64,000 nucleotides of DNA, taken from contig NZ_AP031497.1 of assembly GCF_042853465.1 (NCBI RefSeq), forward strand, positions 992,001 through 1,056,000, read 5' to 3'. Made by a program: the position numbers and the translations under genes. Every line of letters starts with the position of its first letter. Position 1 is the first letter of the stretch. This document shows positions 18,044 to 26,482 of the stretch, piece by piece. Below the pieces are notes generated by a model. It made no database searches, had not been told where the DNA came from, and saw only the letters and a list, made by a program, of their open reading frames with translations. The DNA is from Simiduia litorea (GTDB lineage: Bacteria; Pseudomonadota; Gammaproteobacteria; Pseudomonadales; Cellvibrionaceae).

Positions 18044-18291
18044 CTCGATCTTCGGTGTTTTGTGTTTCGCCAAATTTATCCTATTGATACCGGGGTGTCA
18101 CTGAAATAAGACTTTTACCCAAAAAGGCTAGATTTAGATTCGCATTGGCGCGGTGTGGCTTCGATCCAGCGCAAAGGCGCTTGGTTTGGCCGTCTAGTGC
18201 TCGCCTTTGGTTGATTTTGGCGCTAATTTTGTTCGATTATGCGGTGCCATAAATCATAGCGCATCATCAACGATAGAATAGGGAGAGTGGT

Positions 18292-19062
18292 GTGAAAAAA
18301 CTAACTCATATGCAAGCTTCATGGGCGATCTTGGGGTTGCTTGTTTCGTTATGTTTCTCGGGCGCGTCTTTCGCCAATGCCTCAGCGGTACAAAAACTAT
18401 TGTCTAGCGCTGACCGCACTGAAGCGGACCGCGAGCGGGATCAGCGGGATAAGGCGGCAGAACTTATTGCGTTTTTCAATTTGACTGAGGGCGAGAAGGT
18501 CGTTGATATATTCGCCGGTGGTGGTTACTGGAGTGAGATTTTTGCCGCTGCTGTAGGTCAGTCTGGTCAGGTGCTGGTGCATAACAATGAAGCTTATAAA
18601 AAGTTTGTTGGCCCGAATGTGCACCTGCGTTTCCAAGAAAAACCCTTGCCGCAGGTCGCTTTGCACGACCGCGAAGTGGCAGATTTGGGTTTGGCGGACG
18701 CTAGCCAAGATGTGATTTACATGGGCATGTCTTTTCACGATCTCTATTTTGTAGATGCTGAGTCTTGGCCTGCCATCGACAGCGATGTCTTCATCGCTCA
18801 ACTGCAACGGGCCTTGGTGGCTGGTGGACGATTAATTATTGTAGATCATGATGCCAAAATTGGCACGGGCGCTAGCGCTGCGCAAGATTTACATCGTATT
18901 GAAAAAGCTTTCGTAATCAAAACTCTCGAAGCTCGAGGTTTTCGCTTGGCGGAACAAAGTGCCCTGCTAGTCAATGCGACAGATGCGCTCGAGGCGAGTG
19001 TGTTTGACAAAAGTGTTCGAGGTCAAACCAATCGGTTTATTTTGGTTTTTGAGAAGGGTTAA
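18292..19062 (+). CDS. Exported SAM-dependent methyltransferase-like protein
   Basis: A 256-residue protein starting with GTG at 18292, with GGGAGAG upstream. It has a signal peptide (about residues 1-28, ending SFANA), unusual for an enzyme that needs cytosolic SAM. The Rossmann motif I is VVDIFAGGGYWSEI (about residues 69-82); later motifs are DVIYMGMSFHDL and GGRLIIVDHDA. It belongs to the family of predicted methyltransferases in which many members carry such leader peptides; substrate unknown. The stop codon lies 1 bp before the repeat element at 19064. Confidence 0.82.
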   Translation: MKKLTHMQASWAILGLLVSLCFSGASFANASAVQKLLSSADRTEADRERDQRDKAAELIAFFNLTEGEKVVDIFAGGGYWSEIFAAAVGQSGQVLVHNNEAYKKFVGPNVHLRFQEKPLPQVALHDREVADLGLADASQDVIYMGMSFHDLYFVDAESWPAIDSDVFIAQLQRALVAGGRLIIVDHDAKIGTGASAAQDLHRIEKAFVIKTLEARGFRLAEQSALLVNATDALEASVFDKSVRGQTNRFILVFEKG

Positions 19063-19063
19063 A

Positions 19064-19249
19064 TAGGAAAAAGAGTTTACAGTTTATAGCTAACAGGAAG
19101 AGCGCAAAGGTTAAGTTTGGTGACTTGCCTTCTCTGTAAATTGTTAACTGTTTATTCTTAAAACGTGCTGGATGAAATCAAACGGTTCGTTTTGGATTGT
19201 TTGGAAGAATAAATTGAAAGATGTGAGGCGCGGTAAACTCTTTTTCCTA
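19064..19249. repeat. 186-bp element with 17-bp terminal inverted repeats and internal heptad palindrome, copy B
   Basis: TAGGAAAAAGAGTTTAC at 19064-19080 is matched exactly, inverted, by GTAAACTCTTTTTCCTA at 19233-19249. Inside the left end are 7-nt units (AGTTTAC, AGTTTAT, AGCTAAC, AGGA; 19074-19098), and at 19134-19161 a right arm in 7-nt units (CTGTAAA, TTGTTAA, CTGTTTA, TTCTTAA), giving an imperfect inner palindrome. The element fills almost the whole gap between the convergent methyltransferase and holA genes. It could be a MITE-like element, a bidirectional terminator, or both; it codes for nothing recognisable. Confidence 0.7.
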
Positions 19250-19264
19250 AAGCGCTTTGCGTTT

Positions 19265-20314
19265 TTAAAGACTTAAACTCATACGGGTGTTGGCGGGTGA
19301 AAGGCTGCGCACGCCCGAGAGATGCAATATTAAATCTAATAGTTCGTCCCAGGGTTCGGCATCGCGCATGCCTTTAACGGCACGATCTACACCATTGGCT
19401 TTGCGCAACAAGGCGTCTAGCTCTGGGGCTCTCAATCTACCGAGTGCTGCTTTCACTAAGCCCTTTCGGTTCTCCCAAACCCCTGCTTGCTTTGCGGCCC
19501 AATCAAAATTGCTGCCGCTTTGGGTGTCGTAGGCCATTTGAATCAGCGTGCGAATTTCTCGGGCCAGCGCCCACAAAATTGCCAGCGGTTCTGTGCCTTC
19601 GCCTTTTAAACCTTGAAGATTGCGCACGGCACCGTGCGTGTCGCCCATGAGTGCTTTATCCACCAAGCCAAATACATCGTAACGTGCACTGTTGGCCACC
19701 ACATTGGCGAGCAGTTGTGCACTGACCTGCCCATCCGGCGCGATCAGCTTTAATTTTTCAATTTCTTGTGCTGCGGCAAGTAGATTGCCTTCAACCCGCG
19801 TGGCAAGCATGTCAATGGCTGCGCGATCGGCATTGAGGCCAGCTTGGCGTAAACGTTGATCTAACCACTGCGGTAACTGCGCTGCACCAACCGGCCAAAT
19901 TTGTACGAAAGCGCCCGCTGTTTCCAAGGCGCCAAACCATTTGGCTTTTTGGCCGTTGCGATCGAGCTTAGGCAACACGACTAAGAGTAAATTATCCTCT
20001 GGTGGACGCTGGGCATACTCCTGCAGTGCTTTACCGCCTTCTATTCCCGGTTTGCCATGGGTGATATGTAGCTCGATGATTTTCTTTTCCGCAAACAAAC
20101 TCATGCTGGCGGCGGCATTGGTGAGCTGATGCCACTCGAAATTATTGTCGGCGTGGTAGCGCTCGCGTTCGGTAAAGCCACTAGTGCGAGCATGCGAGCG
20201 AATGGCGTCACAGGCTTCTTGAACCAATAAGTGCTCGTCGCCACTGATCACATAAATGGGCAGTAGCTGCTTTTTAAGTGCGCTGGCGAGTTGTTCGGGG
20301 CGTAATTTAGCCAT
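19265..20314 (-). CDS. holA: DNA polymerase III delta subunit
   Basis: A 349-residue clamp-loader subunit that opens the beta sliding clamp. The N-terminus (RPEQLASALKKQLLPIYVISGDEHLLVQEACDAIR in part) carries the delta-type GDE segment, followed by the helical lid and a C-terminal collar domain. Length and position directly after lptE match other gammaproteobacteria. lptE ends 8 bp before this start, so leuS, lptE and holA are probably one transcription unit. Confidence 0.94.
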   Translation of the reverse strand: MAKLRPEQLASALKKQLLPIYVISGDEHLLVQEACDAIRSHARTSGFTERERYHADNNFEWHQLTNAAASMSLFAEKKIIELHITHGKPGIEGGKALQEYAQRPPEDNLLLVVLPKLDRNGQKAKWFGALETAGAFVQIWPVGAAQLPQWLDQRLRQAGLNADRAAIDMLATRVEGNLLAAAQEIEKLKLIAPDGQVSAQLLANVVANSARYDVFGLVDKALMGDTHGAVRNLQGLKGEGTEPLAILWALAREIRTLIQMAYDTQSGSNFDWAAKQAGVWENRKGLVKAALGRLRAPELDALLRKANGVDRAVKGMRDAEPWDELLDLILHLSGVRSLSPANTRMSLSL

Positions 20315-20322
20315 GCGAATAA

Positions 20323-20847
20323 TTAGTTCGCGGGAGGCGTTTGTGGGTTATGTTGTTGCGTGTTTTTTTTCGCTAAAAAACTCATGCGTCGAATTAGCTG
20401 GCTAGCCAGTTCACGGGTCATTTCTTCTTTAACCAATTGGCTCTCACTGGACGCACCTAGCACTTGGGTTGCGTCGAAATTAACAGAGCGCACGACTTGT
20501 ACCTTGTCGGCAGCGCCGAGCAGTGTGCCGTCGGGGCGGCGCAGTTCGAAGTTGGCGGAGGCGGTGTATTCGTATTCGGCCGCTAAGGCATCGCTACCTA
20601 AGGCGGCGGTGCGCTGCTTGGTGTCTTCGTCAGAAATAGCCAAAACATATTGTGCTTCGCTGGCGCTTGCCGCCAAGGCAATGTTGTTGGCATCGAGTTG
20701 CTTGTCGATGGCTGAGCGCAGCGAGCCGCTGGCCCCCGTGAGATAAATGCTGTTGAGATCAGAGGGCAAGTCTAAGGCGCCGCGTAAGTGCCAGCCGCAA
20801 CTGGATAGCAGTAATAGAGCGGCGAGTGTCGCAAGGAATCTTGTCAT
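20323..20847 (-). CDS. lptE: LPS-assembly lipoprotein LptE
   Basis: A 174-residue outer membrane lipoprotein that plugs the LptD barrel during LPS insertion. The signal peptide ends in a lipobox LLSSC (Cys about residue 16), followed directly by GWHLRGA, a typical LptE start. The middle shows alternating beta-strand patterns (TASANFELRRPDGTLLGAAD). The C-terminus is a polar, helical tail. Weak overall conservation is normal for this family; gene order between leuS and holA supports the call. Confidence 0.93.
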   Translation of the reverse strand: MTRFLATLAALLLLSSCGWHLRGALDLPSDLNSIYLTGASGSLRSAIDKQLDANNIALAASASEAQYVLAISDEDTKQRTAALGSDALAAEYEYTASANFELRRPDGTLLGAADKVQVVRSVNFDATQVLGASSESQLVKEEMTRELASQLIRRMSFLAKKNTQQHNPQTPPAN

Positions 20848-20965
20848 AAGCGCTTATCTTCTCGAAGTGTGTATTGCTTGATGTTTGTGCGAGAGTGAAA
20901 TTACTGTCGCACAAACCGCGTTCCGGCGTTTCAGCTGTACTCTGGTCTATCTATTCCTGGCTAAG

Positions 20966-23431
20966 CTACTTAACCGCGAAAGTTACTAACTTTCCTGGAA
21001 TCACTTTACACATTTTAATTTCAACGCCTTCCAAAAACTTTTGGACATTCTCATTGGCTTTGGCCATGGCGATTATGCTATCGGCATCGGCATCGGCGGC
21101 AACGGTTAGCTTGGCGCGTACTTTGCCGTTGATTTGCACCACCAGCTCGAGTTCGCTTTTTACCAGCGCGCTTTCATCAACGCTGGGCCAGCCGGCGTCG
21201 AGTAAGTTGTCGCCGTTACCCAGCGCTTGCCACAAGGTGTGCGAGATGTGCGGCACGATGGGCGACAGCAATTGCACCGCGGCGGCCAAGGCTTCGCGCT
21301 CAACGCTCAAGTCTTGATCAGCTTTGCGATCAAATCGCCCCACGTCATTTAACAACTCCATCACTGCGGCAATGGCAGTATTGAAGGTTTGGCGGCGGCC
21401 GAAATCGTCGCTGACTTTAGCGATGGTTTCGTGGGTTTTACGGCGTAAATCTTTTTGTGGGCCAGATAATTTTTCGGCATCTAAGGCTGGAGCAACACCG
21501 GCTTCCAAATGGCTGTGCACGGCTTTCCACAGCTTGCGCAAGAAGCGGTGGCCGCCCTCTACACCGGCGTCATTCCATTCGAGCGATTGCTCTGGTGGCG
21601 CGGCGAACATGGTGAACAAACGCACAGTGTCGGCGCCGTATAAATCAATCAGCTCTTGTGGGTCGACGGTGTTGCCCTTGGATTTGGACATCTTGGTGCC
21701 GTCTTTCAATACCATGCCTTGGCAAAGCAAGCGCTTAAAGGGTTCGTCGCCGCTCACTAAGCCTTCGTCGCGCATCAGCTTGTGGAAAAAGCGTGCGTAC
21801 AACAAATGCAAAATAGCGTGTTCGATACCGCCCACGTATTGATCTACCGGTAGCCAGTAATCGGCTGCGGCCTTGTCGATCATGCCGCCTTCGAAGTTGG
21901 CGCAGGTGTAGCGGGCGTAATACCAGCTCGATTCCATGAAGGTGTCGAAGGTATCGGTTTCGTGTTCGGCGTCCTGGCCGTTAATTTCAGTTTTGCGCCA
22001 CTGGGCATTTTGCTTGATGGGCGAGTGCACGCCGTCCATCACCACATCTTCGGGTAACAATACGGGCAGGCGTGAGGCCGGCACGGGAATTTCTTGGCCG
22101 TCTTTTAAATACAGCACTGGGATAGGCGAGCCCCAGTAGCGCTGGCGGCTAACGCCCCAATCGCGCAGGCGGAAGTTGGTGGTGATTTTGCCTTTACCTT
22201 CGGCGCTAAGCTTGGCGGCTATGGCGTCGAAAGCGGCTTGGAAATCCAGACCATCGAAGGCGCCAGAATTGATCAGCTTACCTTTTTCGGTGATGGCGGC
22301 TTTGCTGATATCGCCGTCACCGGCAATCACTTGGCTGATGGGCAGCGAATATTTTTGGGCAAATTCGAAGTCGCGTTGATCGTGCGCCGGCACAGCCATC
22401 ACCGCACCCGAGCCGTAATCCATCAACACATAGTTGGCGACCCACACAGGTACTGGCTCGCCCGTGAGTGGGTGCAGGGCTTTAATGCCGGTGTCGAAAC
22501 CTTTCTTTTCCATGGTGGCCATGTCGGCTTCAGATACCGATTGCACTTTGCACTCGGCGATGAAGGCGGCCAAACCCTTATTGGTTTCGGCAATCTTCTT
22601 GCTGATTGGGTGCTCGGCGGCCAGGCTCACATAGGTGACGCCCATCAACGTATCGGGGCGGGTGGTGTAGACGTCGAAGCTCTTGTGATCGCCCACCGCA
22701 TGCTCCAAGGCGAAGGTCATATCGACACCTTGGCTGCGGCCAATCCAGTTGCGCTGCATGGTGCGCACTTGCTCGGGCCACTCGTCCAGTTGATCTAAAT
22801 CGTTGAGCAATTGCTCGGCGTAGCTGGTGATTTTAATAAACCACTGGGGGATTTCTTTGCGCTCTACCTTGCTATCGCAGCGCCAGCAGCAACCATCAAT
22901 AACCTGTTCGTTGGCCAGAACCGTCATGTCGTTCGGGCACCAGTTCACAGAGGACACTTTTTTGTAGGCCAAGCCCTTTTCAATCAAGCGGGTGAAGAAC
23001 CACTGCTCCCAGCGATAGTAATCGGGTTTGCAGGTAGTAACTTCCCGGCTCCAATCAAAGCCGAAACCTAGGCGCTGCAATTGGCCGCGCATGTAGTCGG
23101 TATTGGAGTAGGTCCAGGCTGCCGGTGCGGTATTGTGTTTGATGGCAGCATTTTCTGCCGGTAGGCCGAAGGCGTCCCAACCCATGGGGTGCAACACGTT
23201 CTTGCCTTGCATGCGTTGATAGCGAGCAATCACATCGCTGATGGTGTAATTGCGCACGTGGCCCATGTGTAGCTTGCCGCTGGGGTAGGGGAACATCGAC
23301 AGGCAGTAGAACTTCTCGCGTGTGGCATCTTCTTTCACGTTGAAGCTTTTGCGCTCATCCCAAAAGGCTTGGGCGGCAGTTTCTATCTGGTCTGGATGAT
23401 AGTGTTCGGATAGCGGCAGGTTAGTTGTCAC
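20966..23431 (-). CDS. leuS: Leucyl-tRNA synthetase
   Basis: An 821-residue class I synthetase. The HIGH-type motif is PYPSGKLHMGHVRN (about residues 47-60), the CP1 editing domain follows, with TTRPDTLMGVTYV, and KMSKSKGN is near residue 580. The start is a GTG at 23431 with AGG 6 nt upstream. It heads a leuS-lptE-holA transcription unit and is divergent from the zinc-ribbon gene, the same arrangement as leuS and ybeL in E. coli. Confidence 0.97.
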   Translation of the reverse strand: MTTNLPLSEHYHPDQIETAAQAFWDERKSFNVKEDATREKFYCLSMFPYPSGKLHMGHVRNYTISDVIARYQRMQGKNVLHPMGWDAFGLPAENAAIKHNTAPAAWTYSNTDYMRGQLQRLGFGFDWSREVTTCKPDYYRWEQWFFTRLIEKGLAYKKVSSVNWCPNDMTVLANEQVIDGCCWRCDSKVERKEIPQWFIKITSYAEQLLNDLDQLDEWPEQVRTMQRNWIGRSQGVDMTFALEHAVGDHKSFDVYTTRPDTLMGVTYVSLAAEHPISKKIAETNKGLAAFIAECKVQSVSEADMATMEKKGFDTGIKALHPLTGEPVPVWVANYVLMDYGSGAVMAVPAHDQRDFEFAQKYSLPISQVIAGDGDISKAAITEKGKLINSGAFDGLDFQAAFDAIAAKLSAEGKGKITTNFRLRDWGVSRQRYWGSPIPVLYLKDGQEIPVPASRLPVLLPEDVVMDGVHSPIKQNAQWRKTEINGQDAEHETDTFDTFMESSWYYARYTCANFEGGMIDKAAADYWLPVDQYVGGIEHAILHLLYARFFHKLMRDEGLVSGDEPFKRLLCQGMVLKDGTKMSKSKGNTVDPQELIDLYGADTVRLFTMFAAPPEQSLEWNDAGVEGGHRFLRKLWKAVHSHLEAGVAPALDAEKLSGPQKDLRRKTHETIAKVSDDFGRRQTFNTAIAAVMELLNDVGRFDRKADQDLSVEREALAAAVQLLSPIVPHISHTLWQALGNGDNLLDAGWPSVDESALVKSELELVVQINGKVRAKLTVAADADADSIIAMAKANENVQKFLEGVEIKMCKVIPGKLVTFAVK

Positions 23432-23594
23432 GATGAGCCTATACTTACTGATGGTGGGTGCAGCATTGGGCTGCGCAAAGCGGGCAATTATAGAGCTAAG
23501 CCCACCAGAATGGTACGGCGGCGGCCAGATCTTCGGGAATAACCCATTGATTTGTGGCTGAGTTTTGTAAAAGTAATGGTTAGAGGTGCGGACA

Positions 23595-24062
23595 ATGGTT
23601 GAGCAAAGTCACGATACGCATGTTGGCGCAGTGCTGGATACCAATTTAACCGAGACGCTGAGCGATGCGGTTGAGGCAGAGTTAGGCAGTTTTATCAAGC
23701 TGGAGCTGGCGGCCGAGCAAATGCTTGAGGACGAAACGTTATTAGTGCAGGCCTACATAAAAGACGACGCTGCCAAGGCGCAGAGTTATTTAATGGAGCT
23801 GGGCTCGGAAATAAAACTGCTGGAGTCTCGCACTGCCCAGTGGCTACTCGACGCCGCCGACCCTACCGCTATTGATTGGTACCGGCTGGTGCATTTGATG
23901 GGCCACAGTGAGCAAGTGTTAATGGCTGGCGAAGTGGCTGAGAATGAGTCACTGCGCTGTCTAGATTGTGGTGCAGGCACAAAAATTACCGGTCTAGTTA
24001 CGCTGAAGCCCTGCCAGAACTGTCTGTGCGAGGTATTTCAGCGCCAGCCGAGGAATCATTAA
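23595..24062 (+). CDS. DUF1451-type zinc-ribbon protein (YbeL-like)
   Basis: A 155-residue protein of unknown function. The first 115 residues are acidic and helical (ELGSFIKLELAAEQMLEDE). The C-terminus is a zinc ribbon with C122, C125, C140 and C143 (CLDCG ... CQNC). This plan and the position divergent from leuS match E. coli YbeL. AGAGG lies 8 nt before the ATG at 23595; a GTG three codons earlier is less likely. It is followed after 3 bp by the CBS-GGDEF gene, suggesting co-transcription. Confidence 0.85.
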   Translation: MVEQSHDTHVGAVLDTNLTETLSDAVEAELGSFIKLELAAEQMLEDETLLVQAYIKDDAAKAQSYLMELGSEIKLLESRTAQWLLDAADPTAIDWYRLVHLMGHSEQVLMAGEVAENESLRCLDCGAGTKITGLVTLKPCQNCLCEVFQRQPRNH

Positions 24063-24065
24063 CAA

Positions 24066-25007
24066 ATGACACTGATGAACGATGTACCGGTGGCCCAGTT
24101 AATGTCGCGCCGGGTTACCTGTGTCGCCCCAGAAGAGTCTGTTGTCGTGGCGCTCAACACCTTAAGATCGCATAAACTGTCGTGTTTGTTGGTGCAGACG
24201 CCAGCGGGGCTTGAGGGTATTCTAACCGAGCGGGACCTAGTGGTTCATGTCGATGACTTGGTCAGCGAAGAGCGCCTTCATGTCAACAACCTCGGCGTGG
24301 TGCGCCAATTGATGTCCTCCCCACCGATAACCGTGCAAGAAGATGATTGCCTACAAACGGTATTGGATGTGAGCATGCGCTGCGGCATCCGCCATTTACC
24401 CGTGGTGAATAAGTTGGGCGAGCTTGTCGGCGTGGTGACGCAGACGGATTTGATGCGTGCCTATTCGCACATTCTTGAACGGCAGCTGACCTTGGCCAAT
24501 GATAATGAGCGGTTAATGGCCTTAAGTTTAATAGATCCGCTGATGTCTATTGGCAATCGCCGTGCGATGGAGGGGGATCTAAAGCACGTCCAAGCTAAGG
24601 CTCAGCGCACCCAATCGCCCTACGGTTTGGTGTTGTTGGATGTGGATTGGTTTAAGCGGTACAACGATCACTATGGGCATCAGTTAGGTGACGAGGCGCT
24701 GCGCGCAGTTGCGAAGGCAATCAGCGATAGTTTGCGCCAAGGCGATAGGCTATACCGCTACGGCGGCGAAGAGCTTATTTTGGTGCTGCCCGATACCAAT
24801 CAAGCGGGTGCTTTTCAAGCCGCCGAGCGCGCTAGAGAGGCGGTAAGTCAGCTGCAGCTTGAGCATGTTGATAGCCCCCTTGGGCATTTAACCGTGAGCG
24901 CTGGTTTGGCATCGGGCGATGGCGATTGGCCAGCACTGGTGGCCGGCGCAGACGCTGCGCTATACGCGGCCAAAGAAAAAGGGCGCAATCAAACCCGGGC
25001 TGCCTAA
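24066..25007 (+). CDS. CBS-pair diguanylate cyclase
   Basis: A 313-residue cytosolic signalling protein. Two CBS domains (about residues 8-65 and 78-135) form a pair that would bind an adenosyl ligand such as AMP, ATP or SAM. A short linker helix leads to a GGDEF domain with metal-binding D192 and D194, FK at 196-197, signature GGEEL at 233-237 and an RxxD product-inhibition site (R224, D227) exactly five residues before it. All catalytic features seem intact, so it should make cyclic di-GMP from two GTP with feedback inhibition. The output would be tied to energy or SAM status through the CBS pair (inference). It has no membrane segment. Confidence 0.92.
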   Translation: MTLMNDVPVAQLMSRRVTCVAPEESVVVALNTLRSHKLSCLLVQTPAGLEGILTERDLVVHVDDLVSEERLHVNNLGVVRQLMSSPPITVQEDDCLQTVLDVSMRCGIRHLPVVNKLGELVGVVTQTDLMRAYSHILERQLTLANDNERLMALSLIDPLMSIGNRRAMEGDLKHVQAKAQRTQSPYGLVLLDVDWFKRYNDHYGHQLGDEALRAVAKAISDSLRQGDRLYRYGGEELILVLPDTNQAGAFQAAERAREAVSQLQLEHVDSPLGHLTVSAGLASGDGDWPALVAGADAALYAAKEKGRNQTRAA

Positions 25008-25041
25008 TTCTTACCCGTGCCAACGCCGGCATGGGTATTTG

Positions 25042-25061
25042 CTGCACGTTTTTCTGTGCAG
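25042..25061 (+). terminator. Hairpin after diguanylate cyclase gene
   Basis: CTGCAC and GTGCAG pair around an 8-nt T-rich loop 35 bp after the stop codon, followed by GATTAAAAATTA rather than a T run. A second weak hairpin (CCCGTGCC / GGCATGGG) lies just upstream. Termination is plausible but weakly supported. Confidence 0.3.
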
Positions 25062-25276
25062 TGATTAAAAATTAGGCCCTTGTGCCTTCAAGTAACATAC
25101 CTCTGTCACATTTCGAAACGAAAATACCTCGTCTTTTGGAATAAGAGGAAAAGCCCTTGGCTCCCATTTGCTCTATGGTAGACTGCGCCAACATTCAGAG
25201 GTGGCCGATGAGGTGCGCTTTTGTTTGTTATAAAAATATTAAAAATTATAACTATAAGTAAGTATCTTAGAGTCAT

Positions 25277-25657
25277 ATGTTTAGTAAAAACAGTGAGTTC
25301 ACCCGCGTAACTTTAGAGAATCGATTGGGGCAGCCCGTTGAGGCAGAAATTTTGCTGCATAGCGATGCCTCTACCGATTTAGTGGTAATTCGTTCAAAAG
25401 ATAGCGTCGCCGTGCGCCGGCTGAGTAAAAACATTGAGTATTTTGCTCGGCAATTACTGGGCTTGTGTGAGAGCAACAGTGAACGATTACACCTAGTGGA
25501 ATGGCGTGAATTCGAAGACCGCGAATGCTTATGGCGATGGCGATTTAACTGGGTTGGCTCTTGTCCACTCGAGGCGAAGGCTATAGCCATTAGCAAGGCT
25601 GGTCACCATAAATATATCAACGGATTATTGAGTAGCTTAACCGCTGCTGCCGCCTAA
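25277..25657 (+). CDS. Hypothetical small protein, diverged paralogue of its downstream neighbour
   Basis: A 126-residue soluble protein with no signal peptide, membrane helix or known motif. The N-terminal third looks like beta strands (VTLENRLGQPVEAEILLHS), the middle is a helix (LSKNIEYFARQLLGLCES), and the end has aromatic strands (ECLWRWRFNWVG). The same order of elements, with matching residues (V.L ... G..V...I.L; AR..IG/LLQL), occurs in the next gene, so the two look like ancient duplicates. It follows a very AT-rich 80-bp stretch likely to hold its promoter. The ribosome site is weak (TTAGAG). Function unknown. Confidence 0.7.
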   Translation: MFSKNSEFTRVTLENRLGQPVEAEILLHSDASTDLVVIRSKDSVAVRRLSKNIEYFARQLLGLCESNSERLHLVEWREFEDRECLWRWRFNWVGSCPLEAKAIAISKAGHHKYINGLLSSLTAAAA

Positions 25658-25743
25658 ACGGAATGTTGGCGAAGATGCTCGCAGTGCAAGCTGGCTGAGT
25701 GTTTTTAGATGTGAGTCCAAACGTTTACCTGCGGAGTTTTACC

Positions 25744-26163
25744 ATGAAGCCAAACCTGCTACCTAGCCTTTCCAATGTTGAGCTCATCGATAAGGACGGC
25801 AAAGCGGTACAATTACAAATTCGACTCTACGAGCACAATGGCCGCTATGCCCTGTTTATGGCGGATGCGCCAAAAACGCCGGCACTGGCACGCAATGCGG
25901 CCACCTTTATTGGACAGTTAGTCGCTCGGCTAGAGCTACCCCAAGACGCCACCAGTTTTTATCGCCATATTTATATGCCGCATCAGGGCAGCGTGTTTGG
26001 CTGTTTCCAGCTAGGTTGGCAGTCCGGTCAAAAGATCAGTCACTACACCTTTTCTATGATGACGCCCAACATTGAAGATTTGGGTATTCGTCGGTTTTTA
26101 AATGAAGGCAAAGTGGTGCCGGTTTCCTACGCCAAGCTTCGCAATTTGGCGCCGGCGGTTTAA
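25744..26163 (+). CDS. Hypothetical small protein, second member of the tandem pair
   Basis: A 139-residue soluble protein starting at the ATG at 25744, with GGAG 9 nt upstream; the frame is open to 25699 but without a better start. It opens with SNVELIDKDGKAVQLQIRLY, then a helix (ARNAATFIGQLVARLELP), then strands (VFGCFQLGWQSG) and a C-terminal extension (MMTPNIEDLGIRRFLNEG) absent from the upstream paralogue. No catalytic motif is visible. It is separated from its partner by 86 bp. Confidence 0.72.
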   Translation: MKPNLLPSLSNVELIDKDGKAVQLQIRLYEHNGRYALFMADAPKTPALARNAATFIGQLVARLELPQDATSFYRHIYMPHQGSVFGCFQLGWQSGQKISHYTFSMMTPNIEDLGIRRFLNEGKVVPVSYAKLRNLAPAV

Positions 26164-26214
26164 GCTGTTGAGATAGCCTCGTACTGGAGGCACTACAAAC
26201 AGTAGGACATCGTT

Positions 26215-26451
26215 ATGACTCAAGTACATCGAGCCTCTGATTTACCCTTCGTTGTTGATGTTGTCGCTGGCCAGAGCTATTTTTGGTGCCGTTGCGGGCG
26301 GAGTAATAAGCAACCCTTTTGCGATGGTAGTCATAAGGGGTCTGATTTCTCGCCGCTCGCATTTGTGGCGAAAAAGTCTGAGAAGTTATTTTTTTGTGGC
26401 TGTAAGGCTACCTTGAAGCCACCTTTCTGCGATGGTTCTCACAACCGTTGA
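26215..26451 (+). CDS. Double CDGSH iron-sulfur protein
   Basis: A 78-residue protein with two mitoNEET-type motifs: C25, C27, C36, H40 (WCRCG ... FCDGSH) and C61, C63, C72, H76 (FCGCK ... FCDGSH). Each CDGSH motif normally binds a 2Fe-2S cluster with three Cys and one His. The tandem form is the type found in bacterial and CISD3-like proteins, which can store and pass on clusters or electrons in redox sensing. No membrane anchor is present. The nitroreductase gene follows 31 bp later, suggesting a redox-related pair (inference). Confidence 0.92.
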   Translation: MTQVHRASDLPFVVDVVAGQSYFWCRCGRSNKQPFCDGSHKGSDFSPLAFVAKKSEKLFFCGCKATLKPPFCDGSHNR

Positions 26452-26482
26452 TTCCACACTCTTTTGAAAAGCTAATAAGATT

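Noticed and set aside
13441..19249. CRISPR-like array from the 7-nt repeats
   Set aside because: The units are too short and directly adjacent, with no spacers and no cas genes nearby.
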